From an uncultured Olsenella sp. (GTDB taxonomy: Bacteria; Actinomycetota; Coriobacteriia; Coriobacteriales; Atopobiaceae), in NCBI GenBank assembly GCA_947253595.1, contig CAMXZR010000024.1:1-17815 (forward strand): a DNA stretch of 17,815 bases, in the 5' to 3' direction. Positions 16,648-17,815 of the stretch are shown piece after piece. The notes under the pieces were generated by a model. The model did no database searches. It worked only from the letters and a program-made list of their open reading frames with translations, and was not told the DNA's origin. Numbering within the stretch: position 1 is the stretch's first letter; each line of letters opens with the position of its first letter. Made by a program: the position numbers and the translations under genes.

Positions 16648-17815
16648 ATGAGAGCCGAGCCCATGCGCGTCCTGCGCCCCACCCCGGAGCGTGCCGCCGG
16701 CTTCGCGAGCCTGCCCTACGACGTCTTCGACCGGATGGGTGCCGCCGACTACGTCGCCGCCCATCCAGACTCCTTCCTCGCCATCGACCGGCCCGAGACC
16801 TCCTTCCCGCCCGAGCAGAACATGTACGCCTCCGAGGTGTACGCCAGGGCAGCCGCACTGCTCAGGGAGCGCGCGCAGGATGGCACCCTCCTGCGCGACG
16901 CGATGCCCTGCTACTACGTCTACCGCCTGGAGCAGGACGGGCACGCCCAGACCGGCGTCGCCTGCGCCTGCGCGGTGGACGAGTACCTCGACGGCACCAT
17001 CCGCCGGCATGAGAGCACGACCGCGGCGAAGGAGGCGGACCGCGTCGAGCACATCCGCGCGACGGACGCCCAGACGGGTCCCATCTTCCTCTGCTATCGC
17101 GACAGCTACGCCGTCGACGTGCTCGTCCACGCCGCGACGCAAGCCACGCCCCTCTATGACTTCACGGACGACGAGGGGGTGCGCCAGACCATGTGGCGCA
17201 TCGCGCGCCCCGCCGCGGTGGAGGCGCTGCGTGCCTGCTTCCAGACCGTTCCCTGCGCCTACATAGCCGACGGCCACCACCGGGCGGCGAGTGCCGTCCA
17301 TCTGAGCCTCGAGCGCCGGCGCGCGGACGGACGACCGGAGGGACCGTGTTCCGAGGCGGAAGAGAGGCCCTACGACCTCTTCCTCTCGGTCCTCTTCCCC
17401 GCAAGCCAGCTCAGGATACTCCCCTACAACCGCATCCTGCTCGACCTCGCGGGCCTCACGCCAGCGTGCCTCCTCCAGAGGCTCGGCGAGGCGGGCTTCG
17501 AGCGCATGGGAGAGGGACCCTCCTTCGCCACGCCGGGCGCGAGGCACGAGTTCGGCCTCTTCGTGGGCGGCTCCTGGCACGGCCTGCGCCTCAGGGACCC
17601 CGAATCGCTTCCGGACGACCCCGTCGCACGGCTCGACGCGGGCCTCCTCCAGGACCGCGTCCTGGGACCGATCCTGGGCATCGACGACCCGCGCACGAGC
17701 GAGAGAATCCGCTTCGTCGGCGGCGTCGAGGGGGCGGACAGGCTCGAGGAGCTTGCCGGAGCGGGCGGGGCGGCCTTCTCTCTCTTCCCCACCTCAGTGG
17801 ACGAGCTCATGGCCG
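16648..17815 (+). CDS. DUF1015 family protein (partial, cut by right edge)
   Basis: The frame is open from ATG 16648 to the end of the window (389 codons, no stop). The protein shows the DUF1015 features: FASLPYDVFDR and SFLAIDRPE near the start. A RRHESTTAAKEADRVEHI stretch lies at about 122-139. The hallmark CAYIADGHHRAASAVH sits near residue 210. Full-length members are about 400-450 residues, so most of it is here. GAGGGAG lies about 8 bases before the ATG. No biochemical role is established to my knowledge, but the family commonly sits with serC and serA. The DGHHR motif resembles motifs of the ParB/SerK-like fold, so a role in serine or phosphoserine metabolism is a reasonable guess and no more. 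Confidence 0.88.
   Translation, partial: MRAEPMRVLRPTPERAAGFASLPYDVFDRMGAADYVAAHPDSFLAIDRPETSFPPEQNMYASEVYARAAALLRERAQDGTLLRDAMPCYYVYRLEQDGHAQTGVACACAVDEYLDGTIRRHESTTAAKEADRVEHIRATDAQTGPIFLCYRDSYAVDVLVHAATQATPLYDFTDDEGVRQTMWRIARPAAVEALRACFQTVPCAYIADGHHRAASAVHLSLERRRADGRPEGPCSEAEERPYDLFLSVLFPASQLRILPYNRILLDLAGLTPACLLQRLGEAGFERMGEGPSFATPGARHEFGLFVGGSWHGLRLRDPESLPDDPVARLDAGLLQDRVLGPILGIDDPRTSERIRFVGGVEGADRLEELAGAGGAAFSLFPTSVDELMA

Noticed and set aside
15361..17580. 739-codon minus-strand frame opposite serA and the DUF1015 gene
   Set aside because: Same antisense shadow composition; the plus-strand genes have clear families and ribosome binding sites.

Overview
The window is high-GC DNA, tightly packed with genes on both strands, with no mobile elements, tRNA or rRNA genes, or CRISPR arrays that I can see. 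Gene content suggests a fermentative, anaerobic, high-GC Gram-positive bacterium. The phasin-like/AarF pair, the fused-type ABC transporter, the pyruvate formate-lyase locus, the serC-serA-DUF1015 cluster and a GAACN4GTTC SOS box fit best with class Coriobacteriia (Olsenella/Atopobiaceae-like). That assignment is inference from family resemblance, not from a search.

Layout. (1) 1-2282, minus strand: a probable SOS-regulated operon of a DJ-1/PfpI protein, a Y-family (UmuC-like) DNA polymerase and a YolD-like protein cut by the left edge. A perfect GAACN4GTTC LexA-type box lies against the -10 element. (2) 2283-4044, minus: a MATE efflux transporter overlapping a small RF-1-domain (GGQ) protein that resembles ribosome-rescue factor ArfB. 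(3) 4136-7481, minus: a large MacB/FtsX-type ABC transporter. It looks like one fused ATPase-permease gene, now broken by an in-frame amber codon near its start and a one-base frameshift at the ATPase/permease junction. (4) 7482-7827: an AT-richer intergenic region with several dyads and the probable pfl promoter. (5) 7828-11118, plus: a pyruvate formate-lyase locus in which the enzyme is split. The large protein carries the active-site Cys-Cys pair but ends before the glycyl-radical domain. That domain is a separate 83-residue protein with its own ribosome binding site, followed by the radical-SAM activase. (6) 11096-14035, minus: an AarF/UbiB-type kinase-like membrane protein, a phasin-like protein and a HAD phosphatase. 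(7) 14242-17815, plus: serC, serA and a DUF1015 gene cut by the right edge, forming a serine-biosynthesis operon.

How they work together. The pfl genes convert pyruvate and CoA to acetyl-CoA and formate. Here the catalytic chain must pair with a separate radical-bearing subunit before the activase can switch it on. serC and serA supply phosphoserine from 3-phosphoglycerate. No serB is visible, so DUF1015 or the divergent HAD phosphatase are the local candidates for a related step. The left-hand operon looks like a damage-inducible translesion synthesis module.
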